Below are positions 11,246 through 21,801 of a stretch of DNA of 64,000 bases, one piece after another; positions within the stretch are counted from its first letter, which is position 1; the number at the start of each line of letters is the position of its first letter. Under the pieces are notes generated by a model. The model saw only the letters and a program-made list of their open reading frames with translations. It ran no database searches and was not told the origin of the DNA. The stretch spans positions 31,544,290 through 31,608,289 of the forward strand of contig OY741265.1 in assembly GCA_963514095.1 (NCBI GenBank), read 5' to 3'. The translations under genes and the position numbers were made by a program. This stretch comes from Eutrigla gurnardus (taxonomy: Eukaryota > Chordata > Actinopteri > Perciformes > Triglidae).

Positions 11246-11953
11246 ACCATTGCCTCACTGGAAACCAGCCCTTCCTGCCACCTTTCTAGCACCAGAACTC
11301 ACCATTCTAGCCATTCCTGAATGCCCTCTTTGCTCTTTACTGAGGTAGCGTACTATCAGCTATCAGCTGGCCCCACTTGGTCCCTGTAGAATAATGAACT
11401 CCTCGTCTCACACACATACTCCACCTCCTTCTGTCGGCCCTTGCAGTCCTTTTGAAGGTTACATTTTAAAAGGTGGTCTTTTACTGCTTGATCCCAGGTG
11501 TCGAACCCTTCTCCCCTCATGATGATGTGTCGCCTTTTCTTGGCCAGAAACTCCAACTGCAGGGTTAGTTATCTTTGCTGAGATGTAGCTGATGCAATTC
11601 CACCCTCAGCCATTCCCTGCCAGTCAGCCAGTCAAGGATGAGTGCCAGACTAACTGGGCTATTTAGCACGATCGACTCGGTCTAGTCTGGTCCATCGATG
11701 GTCGCTCCTCTTCGACCATGAGAGGAGGATGAGTCGTACCTGATGGCTCCACTCATCCTCTCTACCCATCTGGCAACTTTAGTTGGTGTCAAGGAGACAC
11801 ACCTATCTTCTAACTGCTTTCATCTGACCGGTTACCCTGCATCCTCTGACACAGTAACTGACCAAATAGCCCTTGAACGAGCCACACACCACAGGTCTCC
11901 TCATATTGATCTAGGCCCTTGTTATGGTGTTAGGATATTTTTTAGTGATTTAA
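11246..11953. other. Intergenic, no gene recognised
   Basis: Short ORFs without motifs. May include unrecognised 5' sequence of the L2 LINE that follows. Confidence 0.45.
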
Positions 11954-12262
11954 TCTGGAGCAAGGAAGGAAGCTGCTTTGTCTGTTGTTGGTAAGTCAGA
12001 AACTAATTGTAGATTTGGGTTCAGGCATTGTGTGAGTAAAGCTAGTTGCAACATTAGTCTGTGCTGATAGCTTGTTGTTGAAATCGTCGTGAAACTGCAT
12101 ATGTTAAGTGAGTAATCAACTAAGTTTGAGCCACCTCAGGTGTAGTGAATAGACTTGATTAGAGGGAGGGGTCACACACAGTGCTTAAAGGGCTGCCAGT
12201 AAGCCTCCTTCAAACCACATTTTGTCTGGAGCAAGGAAGGAAGCTGCTTTGTCTGTTGTTGG
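11954..12262 (+). repeat. 38-bp direct repeat in the L2 leader, period 271
   Basis: The 38 bases beginning tctggagcaaggaaggaagc recur exactly at 12225. The first copy is followed by gtaagt, a consensus 5' splice donor; the second runs into the ORF leader (ctgtcactacag). It may be a tandem leader/promoter monomer. Confidence 0.8.
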
Positions 12263-12398
12263 CTGTCACTACAGCGTCAGCTGCAGCGTCTGGCCATCTG
12301 AACGAAGACAGCTGAACAAAGACAAGGGAGTCTATCTGCGGGAGTCCATCGAGGACGTCCACCGAGGTAGGCATAACATCTTACCCCCCCTCGCAGCC

Positions 12399-15320
12399 AT
12401 GTGTCTTATCCCAGTCAGGACATCACACTGGAGAAGATTTCACCGGAGACCCTTCACTCGAGGCTGTAACCCATCCAATCTCTGCTACCCACCATTCTCC
12501 ACCGGTAAGGACCTTGAAGTACTAGGGGGGCTATGGAACTGCCAGTCTGCAGTCAAGAAGGCGGACACCATTTCAGCCTATGCCTCCCTGCAGTCTCTCC
12601 ACTTCCTGGCCCTCACAGAGACCTGGATCACCCCAGAAAACACTGCCACTCCAGCTGCCTACTCGTTTTCACACTCCCCAAGACGAACAGGGCGAGGAGG
12701 AGGAACTGGGCTCCTCATCTCACCGAGATGGTCCTACCAGATCCTTCCTCTGGACCACCTACCCCGATCTACACTTGAATTCCACGCCGTCTCTGTCACC
12801 CTTCCTTTCAAACTCAACATCATAGTGATCTATCGCCCACCCGGTCCTCTTGGTGACTTTTTGGATGAGATGGATGCCCTCCTGAGCTGCTCCCCTGATG
12901 ATGGCACACCACTCGTCGTCCTCGGTGACTTCAACATCCACTCGGGAAAGCTGCACTCATCTGAATTCATCGACTTCTTTTCCGCATTTGACCTTACGCT
13001 CTCCCCCTCTCCACCAACTCACCACGCCGGGAACCAACTTGACCTTGTCTTCACAAGATCCTGTGGCATCTCGGCACTCTCTGTTACCCCACTCACCGTG
13101 TCCGACCACCACTTTGTGACTTTCTCCCTCCCCATGGAGCCCACCACATCCCTCCCCTCTACGCCTCGAATGGTCACCAGCCGCCGCAACCTGAAATCCC
13201 TCACTCCCTCCGCTCTCTCCTCAACTGTTATCTCCTCGCTACCAGCCTCAGAACAGTTCTCCTTATTACCTACTGAGGAAGCCTCCTCCATCCTGATGTC
13301 CTCACTCTCTTCTTCTTTGGACACTCTCTGTCCCCCTATCTCACGACCTGCGCGATCATCTCCCCCCCCCCCTCCCTGGCTGTCTGAACCTCTGCGAACC
13401 AACAGATCATTGTTGCGAGCGTCAGAGAGAAAATGGAAGAAATCGGGCCAGCACGAGGACCTTACTCACTACCACCGCCTCCTCTCTGACTTCACCTCAA
13501 CTGTTTCGGCAGCTAAATCTGCCTTCTACCTGGCAAAGATCAACTCTTCTGCCTCCAACCCCAGGAAACTCTTCTCCGTGTTCTCCTCCCTCCTCACCCC
13601 TCCTACCCCTCCGCCCCCTTCCTTCCTTACTGCCGATGACTTTGCTACTTACTTTACCAAGAAAGTAAATGACATCAGCTCCTCATTTACGCCTATTCCC
13701 TCCCAGAAGACATCTCCCCCAACCCTCAACTCTGATGGTCTTACCAGCTTTACCCCCCTCACCTCTGAAGATGTTCACGCACTTGTTACATCTAACCGTG
13801 CCACCACCTGCTCCCTCGACCCGATCCCCTCCTCTCTTCTCCAAGACATCTCACACGACATCTTGCCATTCCTCACCACCCTGATCAACTCCTCCCTCAC
13901 CTCAGGTGTCATTCCAGCGGATTTTAAGACAGCTACCGTGAAGCCTCTCCTTAAAAAACCCACCCTAGACGCTACTGACATCCAAAGCTACAGACCTGTA
14001 TCTCTTCTTTCATTCCTCTCTAAAACCTTGGAACGTGCCGCCTACAACCAACTGTCATCCTATCTCTCGCTGAACAACCTCCTAGACCCTAATCAATCAG
14101 GATTCAGGACTGCTCACTCCACTGAGACGGCCCTCCTCACAGTGACCGAGTCCCTGCGAGACGCCAGAGCCTCGTCCCACTCCTCCGTTCTCGTTCTCCT
14201 CGACCTATCTGCTGCGTTCGACACAGTCAATCACCAAATCCTCCTCTCCACTCTGGCTGAACTTGGCATAACTGACTCTGCTCTCGCCTGGTTTACATCA
14301 TACCTGACAAATCGCACCTTTCAGGTCACATGGAATGGCTCTATGTCCAAACCCTGTTCTCTGGACACGGGTGTCCCTCAAGGCTCAGTATTAGGACCGC
14401 TTCTGTTCTCACTATACACCAGATCACTAGGTTCTGTTATCACATCGCATGGATTCTCCTACCATTGCTACGCAGATGACACCCAGCTGTTCCTCTCTTT
14501 TCCCCCGTCCTCTGACACCCACATTGCAACTCGCATCTCGGACTGTCTGGCTGACATCTCTGTCTGGACAACTGCACATCACCTCAAGCTTAACCTGAAT
14601 AAAACCGAACTCCTCTTCATCCCAGGGAAAGACTGCCCTCGCATGGACCTGTCGGTCACTGTCGAGGGCATCACAGTATTGCCGTCGTCAACTGCGAGGA
14701 ACCTGGGTGTAATCCTCGATGACCAACTATCCTGCACCCCCAACATCACTGCTGTGGCCCGATCCTGCAGATTTGCCCTCTACAATATCCGCAGGATTCA
14801 GACCCTCCTCACAAAGGATGCAACGCAACTCTTGGTCCAAGCACTGGTCATCTCCCGCCTTGACTACTGCAACTCTCTCCTGGCCGGACTCCCGGCCTCT
14901 GCGATTAAACCATTGCAGCGTATCCAGAACGCTGCAGCACGCCTTATCTTCAATCTACCCAAATTCTCCCATGTGACCCCCCTCCTCTGTGACCTCCACT
15001 GGCTCCCTGTTGCAGCACGCATCCAATTCAAGACGATGACACTGGCCTTCAGGGCCATCAATGGAACGGCACCCATCTACCTTCAAACACTGGTCAAACC
15101 TCATGCCCCGAAGCGAGCACTTCGCTCCTCTACTTCAGCTGGCCGGCTGGTACCACCATCGCTGAAATCAAACAAATGTCGCTCAGCAAAGTCCAGACTC
15201 TTCTCTGTTCTGGCGCCTCAGTGGTGGAACGAACTCCCGACTAATGTCAGGACAGCTGAGTCATTTGCCATTTTCCGAAAAAGGCTCACCTGTTCAGACT
15301 TCACCTCGACTAGCATGTAG
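12399..15320 (+). CDS. L2-type LINE protein: apurinic endonuclease plus reverse transcriptase
   Basis: A 973-codon frame with no internal stop, from the ATG at 12399 (context cagccATG); the frame is open upstream to 12222 but has no earlier ATG. The endonuclease spans about residues 40-245: LTETWIT at 72-78, VLGDFNIH at 174-181, SDHHFVT at 235-241. The reverse transcriptase follows: YRPVSLLS, LDLSAAFDTV, GVPQGSVLGP, then the catalytic YADD at about 691-694. The C-terminal part has SRLDYCNSLL and LHWLPV. The protein would nick the target and copy its own RNA there. The last residues (RLTCSDFTSTSM) look shifted by a small indel relative to the family's HLFRLHLD-like end. Whether it is active is unknown. 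Confidence 0.9.
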   Translation: MCLIPVRTSHWRRFHRRPFTRGCNPSNLCYPPFSTGKDLEVLGGLWNCQSAVKKADTISAYASLQSLHFLALTETWITPENTATPAAYSFSHSPRRTGRGGGTGLLISPRWSYQILPLDHLPRSTLEFHAVSVTLPFKLNIIVIYRPPGPLGDFLDEMDALLSCSPDDGTPLVVLGDFNIHSGKLHSSEFIDFFSAFDLTLSPSPPTHHAGNQLDLVFTRSCGISALSVTPLTVSDHHFVTFSLPMEPTTSLPSTPRMVTSRRNLKSLTPSALSSTVISSLPASEQFSLLPTEEASSILMSSLSSSLDTLCPPISRPARSSPPPPPWLSEPLRTNRSLLRASERKWKKSGQHEDLTHYHRLLSDFTSTVSAAKSAFYLAKINSSASNPRKLFSVFSSLLTPPTPPPPSFLTADDFATYFTKKVNDISSSFTPIPSQKTSPPTLNSDGLTSFTPLTSEDVHALVTSNRATTCSLDPIPSSLLQDISHDILPFLTTLINSSLTSGVIPADFKTATVKPLLKKPTLDATDIQSYRPVSLLSFLSKTLERAAYNQLSSYLSLNNLLDPNQSGFRTAHSTETALLTVTESLRDARASSHSSVLVLLDLSAAFDTVNHQILLSTLAELGITDSALAWFTSYLTNRTFQVTWNGSMSKPCSLDTGVPQGSVLGPLLFSLYTRSLGSVITSHGFSYHCYADDTQLFLSFPPSSDTHIATRISDCLADISVWTTAHHLKLNLNKTELLFIPGKDCPRMDLSVTVEGITVLPSSTARNLGVILDDQLSCTPNITAVARSCRFALYNIRRIQTLLTKDATQLLVQALVISRLDYCNSLLAGLPASAIKPLQRIQNAAARLIFNLPKFSHVTPLLCDLHWLPVAARIQFKTMTLAFRAINGTAPIYLQTLVKPHAPKRALRSSTSAGRLVPPSLKSNKCRSAKSRLFSVLAPQWWNELPTNVRTAESFAIFRKRLTCSDFTSTSM

Positions 15321-15322
15321 AA

Positions 15323-15735
15323 ATAATATAAACAGTAGCAGTAATATTAACAGTAGTAATATTAGCAGTAATATTAGCAGTAGTAATAATATAAACAGTA
15401 GCAGTAATATTAACAGTAGTAATATTAACAGTAGTAATATTAACAGTAATATTAGCAGTAGTAATAATATAAACAGTAGCAGTAATATTAACAGTAGTAA
15501 TATTAGCAGTAGTAATAATATAAACAGTAGCAGTAATATTAGCAGCAGTAGTAATTCTAGCAGTAATAACAGTAGTAGTATTAGCAGTAAAATTAGCAGT
15601 AGTAATAATATAAACAGTAGTAGTAATACAGTAGTAAAATTAGCAGTAATATTAGCAGTAGTAGTAATTCTAGCAGTAATATTAACAGTAGCAGTAATAT
15701 TAGCAGTAATATTAACAGTAGCAGTAATACTAGAA
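15323..15735 (+). repeat. AT-rich short tandem array (agtaatattarcagtag type)
   Basis: About 410 bases built from agtaat, attaac and attagc words, starting three bases after the LINE stop codon. It is probably the expanded LINE 3' tail, or a microsatellite between the LINE and the next element. The long NSSSN and LLLLL translations through it are low-complexity artefacts. Confidence 0.85.
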
Positions 15736-15890
15736 AATTCCCCCGCTGGAAATTTTGAAAGGGCCACGGGGGCTACTACCGGAGTGTATATACATTACGA
15801 TGAGATTCTTCGAGATTTCAAACGAGACAGAGTTGTTTTAGAGGCAAATACAACTACAAATACTTTGCACTCAACTGTTTGCCAGTACAT

Positions 15891-16060
15891 GTCACCGAGC
15901 TCAGCTGTCACTCAAGTACTACCAAGTACTACTGAGACTCAAGTACTGAGAACTACTAGGTACTATGTATTGTCACCAAGCTCAGCTGTCAGTCAAGTAC
16001 TCTGTACTACCGAGTACTACTGAGGCTCAAGTACTGAGAACTACTAGGTACTATGTATTG
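15891..16060 (+). repeat. Two-copy tandem duplication (about 81-89 bp)
   Basis: gtcaccgagctcagctgtca at 15891 recurs as gtcaccaagctcagctgtca at 15972. Both copies end in ggtactatgtattg. Confidence 0.85.
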
Positions 16061-16940
16061 CTTGAAAAACGACAACTCCCACTGGCTGCTCCTGTCGGCC
16101 AATCAGAGCGCACCTGCAATCACTTCTGAGTGAGACAGAGAGAGATAGACAGACATTTTAAAGTTTAAATGGAGTTTCTAGGTGAAAGTATACCTGAGCA
16201 GAAGATGTTTGACAAAAAAAACTACAAATCCCACTGGCTGCTCCTGTCCACTGCTCCTGTCCGCCAATCAGAGCACACCTGCTGTCACTTCTCAAGATCA
16301 AAGCCACAGAGTGCCGTCACCATAGCAACGGCCCTCTACGCGTGTGTAACTGCCTTCAAGCCTGTCTCTATCGCTCCATTTCGGCTTTGTGGAGTGTCCG
16401 AACAAAAGCTTGCCACGCTCACACCGAAACTCCTATCGCCAAAATGTTTGCACCGTTAGCGCTACAAGACTCTGCTGAAGACACTGATCACTTTTTTTTC
16501 CCTAGTGTCAGAAATGTGGACGCTAGGGCAAGTTAGAAATGCTGCTCATTTCAGGTTTCTTTGAAAATCTGTTTCTCAATTTGTATTGTAAGTGGATGGG
16601 GAGAAAAACCGACGTGGCTGCGCTTAGAGGTTGGTAGTTCAAATTCTGTAAATCTCACAGAGTTTTTGAGCACATTGTGAGAGACAGGACAAGTTCGTCT
16701 ACAAAATTGGAAAATATCACGTCTGTAGAGTGAAGATTGTGGCCGGGAGGAGTTTGGAAAGGAAAAAAATCTGAAGTATATCGAGGAGCCCTCACACTCT
16801 AAGCGATGATGTCATCCACTCTAGCCCAGAAGGTTCCGCGCAACGTCGCGTGTTGTTTTAGAGGCAAATATAGAGACTGCTTGCTGACTGAGCTGTCAGA
16901 GTAGTCCGTTTTGAGTATTGTGATCTACTTCAAAAACTGT

Positions 16941-17640
16941 CCACCAATCAGAGCACCACTCGTGTCTCCATTTTAAAGTTTAAATGGAGTGTCTAGGTGA
17001 AAGTATGACTGAGCAGAAGACGTTTGACTAAAAAAACTACATTTCCCACTGACTGCTCCTTCCTGTCCACCAATCAGAGCCCACCATTCGTGTCTCCATT
17101 TTAAAGTTTAAATGGAGTTTCTAGGTGAAAGTATGACTGAGCAGAAGACGTTTGACTAAAAAAACTACATTTCCCACTACTAAATGTAGTTTGTAGTACA
17201 TTCCTGTCCACCAATCAGAGCACACCACTTGTCTCTCCATTTTAAAGTTTAAATGGAGTTTCTAAGTGAAAGTCTGCCCGAGCAGAAGACGTTTGACTAA
17301 AAAAACTACATTTCCCACTACTAAATGTAGTTTTTAGTACATTCCTGTCCACCAATCAGAGCACACCACTCGTCTCTCCATTTTAAAGTTTAAATGGAGT
17401 TTCTAGGTGAAAGTCTGCCCGAGCAGAAGACGTTTGACTAAAAAAACTACATTTCCCACTACTAAATGTAGTTTTTAGTACATTCCTGTCCACCAATCAG
17501 AGCACACCACTCGTGTCTCCATTTTAAAGTTTAAATGGAGTCTCTAGGTGAAAGTATGGCTGAGCTGAAGACGTTTGACTAAAAAAACTACATTTCCCAC
17601 TACTAAATGTAGTTTTTAGTACATTCCTGTCCACCAATCA
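16941..17640 (+). repeat. 141-bp tandem array inside the Helitron-like element
   Basis: Units starting ccaccaatcagag begin at 16941, 17067, 17208, 17349, 17490 and 17631 (partial), giving one 126-bp and four 141-bp steps. Each unit carries ctccattttaaagtttaaat and gaagacgtttgactaaaaaa. Four units also contain a 13-bp inverted repeat (aaaaactacattt / aaatgtagttttt or a one-base variant). Confidence 0.92.
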
Positions 17641-17905
17641 GAGCACACCTGCTGTCAGTTATGAAGATTAGAGCTCCAGAGTGCTGTCACCATAGCAACG
17701 GCCCTTGGTGCGTGTGTGTAACTGTCTGTGTGTAAAAATTTGTGTTCGGCTAAGAAAAGTAATGGCACGCCGATCCCGATTGAACCACATGTTTTGATAT
17801 ATAATTTGTCCTACAACTCTTAAAGCTGTAGGAGTTTTAGGCAATCGAAATTCGGAGGCAAAATAATAATAAGTAGGAAAAAATCCTATGAATAACAATA
17901 GTGCT

Positions 17906-17930
17906 CGGTGCGATTGCACCGTGGCCCTAA
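17906..17930 (+). other. Helitron-type terminal hairpin and CTAA end
   Basis: A perfect 6-bp stem with a 4-base loop, then tggccCTAA and a flanking T. This fits the CTRR rule for Helitron 3' ends. Confidence 0.7.
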
Positions 17931-18830
17931 TTAGCAGTAGTCCATGTCCATGGTTGCACAAGCACACACAGCACAGTGTGTTTTACATATTAGCAGTAAA
18001 ACACATCAGAGTGATGGGCTCATCTTTGTCGTTTGCTGCAGATTGCTCACTGCCCTCAGACAGTTTTACAGCAACCTTGCTGGGTCATTAGCAATTCTAT
18101 AATCTGTCTTCCTCAATACAAAAAAGAACATGCACAACATAGCGCTGCAGGTCAGGCAGTGATGGGAGAGCTGCTTCCGCTTTGACAGATTGCAGCGCTG
18201 TCAGCAGCCCTTGTAACAGAGAGATGGAGAGCTAAAGATCAATAAAAGACTCAATATCAATATCACATCCATGTGCATGACATTATGTTGACATCAGTTC
18301 TTATATATATCAGAAGAAGGACACAGGTCACAATCATATCTCGATTACATAATGTGACATATTGACGTACTGTAATTCCCCGACGGTGCTGTGGACAGTT
18401 AGTAATTGCTTCAAAATATGAGGTCTGTTTATGTGTATTTAGTAACTGCACATTTCAAATAAAATCCAGATAATACCTTTTAAGGTCTAATGTTTGAATA
18501 GCTCACCTGTTAAATCCAGAGTAATGTACATTTCCATAGCACTAATGCCATCATTACAATAATGGCATTTTAATGGCGTGGTGTACCGACGAGCTCACAG
18601 TGGTCGCTCTCAGACACTACTAATACTATTAAGATTACTGTTTCTATTTACTGTGTTACGACCTGGTGTTAGTATTATTTCTTATACACTTCATATTTCT
18701 GCTCTTATATGTTGTAATTTACTTGATTAGTCCATTGTTTGTACATTTATATTGTTACTTCATTCTTTTTTTCTTATTCTTCTCTTCTCATTTGTGATTA
18801 CGCTGTGGCCCAAGAATTCCAATGACATCT
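17931..18830. other. Intergenic, no gene recognised
   Basis: No coding or repeat signature that I can name. Confidence 0.5.
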
Positions 18831-18838
18831 ACTACTAC

Positions 18839-18892
<54 letters not shown>
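18831..18892. repeat. (ACT)n/(AAT)n microsatellite
   Basis: Three ACT units followed by about 17 AAT/TAA units. Confidence 0.95.
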
Positions 18893-18893
<1 letters not shown>

Positions 18894-19363
18894 TCTTTTA
18901 AAATACATTTGAAAAAAATCTCTATTTTAATCATAGCAGCAGTTTGGCAGGTGTAACGTGATATTATTATAAATGTTCCTTATCCTGGATTTATCACAGG
19001 ACATCAGTTTAATCAGTTTATCCTTGGCGTTGTTTCAAGAAAATCTGCATTTACACGAATCCACTGAAAACGACTCAGCATGCTGTAGTACACATTCCAG
19101 GGGCCTCATTTATAAAACTGTGCGTAGGATCCTTACTAAAAGTTTACGTACGCCAAAAAGCCAAAGTTTGCGTGCGCCAAAAAAAATCTGATTTATAAAA
19201 CTGTGCGCATGCAAGCTGTACGCAATGTTTCCTTTATAAATCACAGGATCACCTACAAGTGTGCGTACCTGAATCCTGCCCTGTACACGCCCTCATTTTA
19301 CTATGTTAATGAGCCGGCATGCAATCGTTTCCGTGTGGCGAATCACGGCGACAGGCCAGAAAA

Positions 19364-19925
19364 AAGCAAAGAAACGTAACTTTTCAGAAACGGAGAAGAG
19401 ACACTTGTTAGGGAGGTGGAGGCCCGGAAAATAATTTAATTTAGCGGCCACAGCAGCGGGATCACGAATAAAAAGACGCAGTGCGAGTGGCAACACATTG
19501 CTGCTGCAGTCAACGGCGTCAGTGGGACGGAGCGGACGGTGGCAGAACTTACGAAAAAGTGGTCCGATCTGAAGGTAAATGACATCTTTCTGCTCCTTTA
19601 CCAACATGTATTTAATGTATTGCTTGAGTATTTGAGGAAGTTTGACTTTGATGTGACTTTGACGGGGATTGTGTCTGAAAAGGAGGGAGACACAGACGCG
19701 ACTGAGACCAGAGGTATAAGGGTAAACAGATTTTAAACTTTTATTATATATAAAAAGAAACGTTAAATCGTTTCTGTCCTTCCAGAGTCTGCAGCGTTGG
19801 GCTCAGAGGAGGGTGACGTGAGGAGGATGCCGTCCTGCAACTTCAGCGAGACACAATCACCGCCATCAACAACGTTGCAGATGAGACAGCAAACGCGCAC
19901 TGTGATTAATAAAATAATACGTTTA
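19364..19925 (+). pseudogene. Harbinger Myb/SANT-like protein, broken
   Basis: In shifting frames the plus strand reads KKRNFSETE, then a REVEARKI-like stretch, then GITNKKTQCEWQHIAAAV, then GTERTVAELTKKWSDLKV. This is the trihelix/Myb-like (NAIF1-type) domain of the Harbinger accessory protein, which binds the element and imports the nuclease into the nucleus. At least one frameshift and an in-frame stop lie between 19400 and 19450. A second exon-like part (from about 19785) is degenerate. No function is expected. Confidence 0.65.
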
Positions 19926-19955
19926 CAATGAACATTGATTGTTGTCTTCCTTATA

Positions 19956-20240
19956 TTACAAACGCATAACATCCTCACGGATTCTTGCGCCCTGTTGATA
20001 CCCCTCCAGTCGGGCAGGGGGCCGTGGCTCGGGGTCATCGATAAATTTGCGCTCTCCACGCTCCACGACTGAGCGCGCACGAGCGTGCCACTCATTATAG
20101 CGCATTTCCTCTGCGCTCTGGTGGTTTAAAAACGAGGATAAAGTGTAACATGTATACGATGGCTTAATGGCTGTAATGGGAATTTTGGATGTTTGTACTT
20201 TATAATCAGAATATTTGTCAGGCCAGACATCGATCTGCAT
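19956..20240 (-). pseudogene. HARBI1-like nuclease, C-terminal fragment
   Basis: The minus-strand frame contains RYNEWHARARSVVER, matching the conserved RYN..H.R.RSVVER motif near the end of HARBI1-type DDE nucleases, and ends in GYQQGARIREDVMRL, a typical family C-terminus. Between them a large part of the nuclease tail is missing (direct jump to DDPEPRPP), so the copy is internally deleted. The catalytic DDE region upstream is not recognisable. Its convergent orientation with the Myb-like ORF is normal for this superfamily. Confidence 0.7.
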
Positions 20241-21111
20241 CTCCTCATCTGACTGTTATGCTATGACGAAAATGAATGCCTGTTTGTAGATGATATGAAC
20301 ATGAGTGCCACATTGACATAAGATAATTTCAGGACTATGACGCCTGTGTTCTGTAAATCTTGACCTTGCCTGTACATCTTGTCTTTGTAAGATAGGACAT
20401 GATCCGTCCTTTGTCCATGGTTCCTCCTCCTTAAAAGGGAGATTGTTGTTGGACTCAGGGTCGTTCCTGCTGATTCTGAACCTTTGCATCAGAAGGCAGG
20501 GCTGAACAGTCCCTCCTCTGCAGATGAGAATACTTAGTGGAATAAACCTCGGAGAAAAAGCTGATCCTGGTTGTTGATCTTTATTGGGCAGATTCATTTT
20601 TCCACAACATGGCTGTATGTATGTGCGTTGATGATATATGCACATAAATAAGGAGAATATTTAGTTATTCCCGCTGTGTTCTGCAGTGATCTAATGGAAG
20701 GTATTTATCGTATACTGTATTACATGCATTTGGGCCGTCTCCTCCTCCTGCGGTGACAGCACTGATTCAATATTTCAAAATTATTTTGATTTAAGATACA
20801 AGTCAGATTTTAAAAGAAGGTGTTAATATGAAAAAAACGATCACTCATTAAAAGCGTCAAAAACATTGCTGGAGTTCATCATGATAACGCAGATCTAACG
20901 TATGATATGGAGTGTAATTAAATGTGTGCGAGTCATCAAAAATATTTAGTTCTTCTCACGTTTACTGCTGATTCCCTTCCAGTCTCCAGAATGTGCGTAC
21001 CGGTACGCATGCCTCTATGGTTTTTATAGATCACAACATTTGCGTGGAAAGTGGCGTACGCACGTTTCCAGCCCCGTTTTGTGCGTACGCAATCTTTATA
21101 AATGAGGCCCT

Positions 21112-21566
21112 AGGCCCTTATGTGGCACTGTTTCTGCTAAAAAAATCAATAAACACCCATAAGATCACAATTTGGCCCGTATAAATAAAACCAACAATAA
21201 GCATTAACAGCCGTCACCCTAAGGACCTTGACAAGGCATTGTCACACGTTGTGATGGATTAATTAGAAAATAAATGCGTTGGTTGTTTGTTAGCATCGTT
21301 TTCCGGAATATTGCCCCCCTCTCTCGGCTCTGGTTTTTTCGTACAGTGGCCCTGATACGCCGTCGTACAGAGGAGCAGAATATCTGCTGCAACACGTTCA
21401 CGAGCACGTAGGCCGCCTTTGTTGTTGTTGTTATGAGACGTCGCGGGAGAAGAAGTCGAGGGTCGAGGGGCAGGCCGATGACGTCAGCATATGCATTTTG
21501 GCCGCCTACACGAAAACGAACACGAAACGGAGAGGCAGCATTTTTTTCTTCTTTACTCTGGGACCT
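21112..21566. other. Intergenic, no gene recognised
   Basis: Arg-rich ORFs at 21433-21669 have no domain. GC-rich patch with gtcgaggg words; nothing supportable. Confidence 0.45.
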
Positions 21567-21801
21567 GGGGTCCGTTTCACAAAGCAGGTTTAGTGAAAAC
21601 CTTGAGTTAGTTAACCCTGAGATGAGGGAAACTCTGGTTTTTCGGTTTCACAAAGCCAGTTCAGCATAAATCTGAGTCAGTTACCCGGGTAACATACTCT
21701 GTGAACCTAACCTGCTTGCTAGCAGGTTTGCTTCAACAAACCCTGAGTTTCTCCCTACATGTCTCCGCCTTTTTCCGGAATCTGAACCAACTCTGAAAAA
21801 A

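Larger units (their letters stand above)
11954..15735 (+). mobile_element. L2-clade (Maui-like) LINE with a near-complete ORF
   Basis: The element comprises a 5' leader with a 38-bp direct repeat (11954-11991 and 12225-12262), one long ORF (ATG at 12399, stop at 15318-15320) with endonuclease then reverse transcriptase, and a 3' array of short AT-rich repeats (15323-15735). The leader limits are uncertain because no target duplication was found. An uninterrupted frame of this length in such a decayed neighbourhood points to a young copy. Confidence 0.8.
15736..17930 (+). mobile_element. Helitron-like non-autonomous element, copy 1
   Basis: The 3' end has the Helitron signature: hairpin CGGTGC-gatt-GCACCG (17906-17921), nine bases later CTAA (17927-17930), then T, as for insertion between A and T. 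There are no inverted repeats or target duplication. The start near ctagaaaattcccccgctgg (about 15733) resembles ctagagaatgcaatttctac in the second copy at 61146-62517. About 600 bases (16165-16780 versus 61387-61990) are shared between the copies, including ccatagcaacggccc and gagtttttgagcacattgtg. No Rep/helicase is encoded. The exact 5' boundary is unresolved. Confidence 0.65.
19100..21111. mobile_element. PIF/Harbinger-type transposon, decayed, copy A
   Basis: The ends are inverted repeats: gggcctcatttataaa at 19101-19116 and its complement ending at 21110. Both are followed inward by several gcgtac/gtgcgc words. It encodes the two proteins of this superfamily in opposite orientations: a Myb/SANT-like DNA-binding protein on plus (19364-19925) and a HARBI1-like nuclease C-terminus on minus (19956-20240). 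Both are broken. About 500 bases (20250-20760) are unexplained and may be a later insertion. A related right end occurs at 53243-53584. No TWA target duplication is visible. Confidence 0.75.

Noticed and set aside
13019..13402. Minus-strand and alternate-frame ORFs across the L2 LINE
   Set aside because: Shadows of the 973-codon LINE frame; compositionally biased and motif-free.
15294..15767. A 157-residue minus-strand Leu/Ile-rich ORF that looks like a membrane protein
   Set aside because: It is the translation of the AT-rich tandem array; low complexity, no start context, no domain.
16941..17640. Regularly repeated units suggesting a CRISPR array
   Set aside because: Units are head-to-tail and similar along their whole 141 bases, with no unique spacers, in vertebrate DNA.
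20256..20645. A 129-residue minus-strand ORF
   Set aside because: No recognisable domain; it overlaps an LTR-like stretch inside a Harbinger element.
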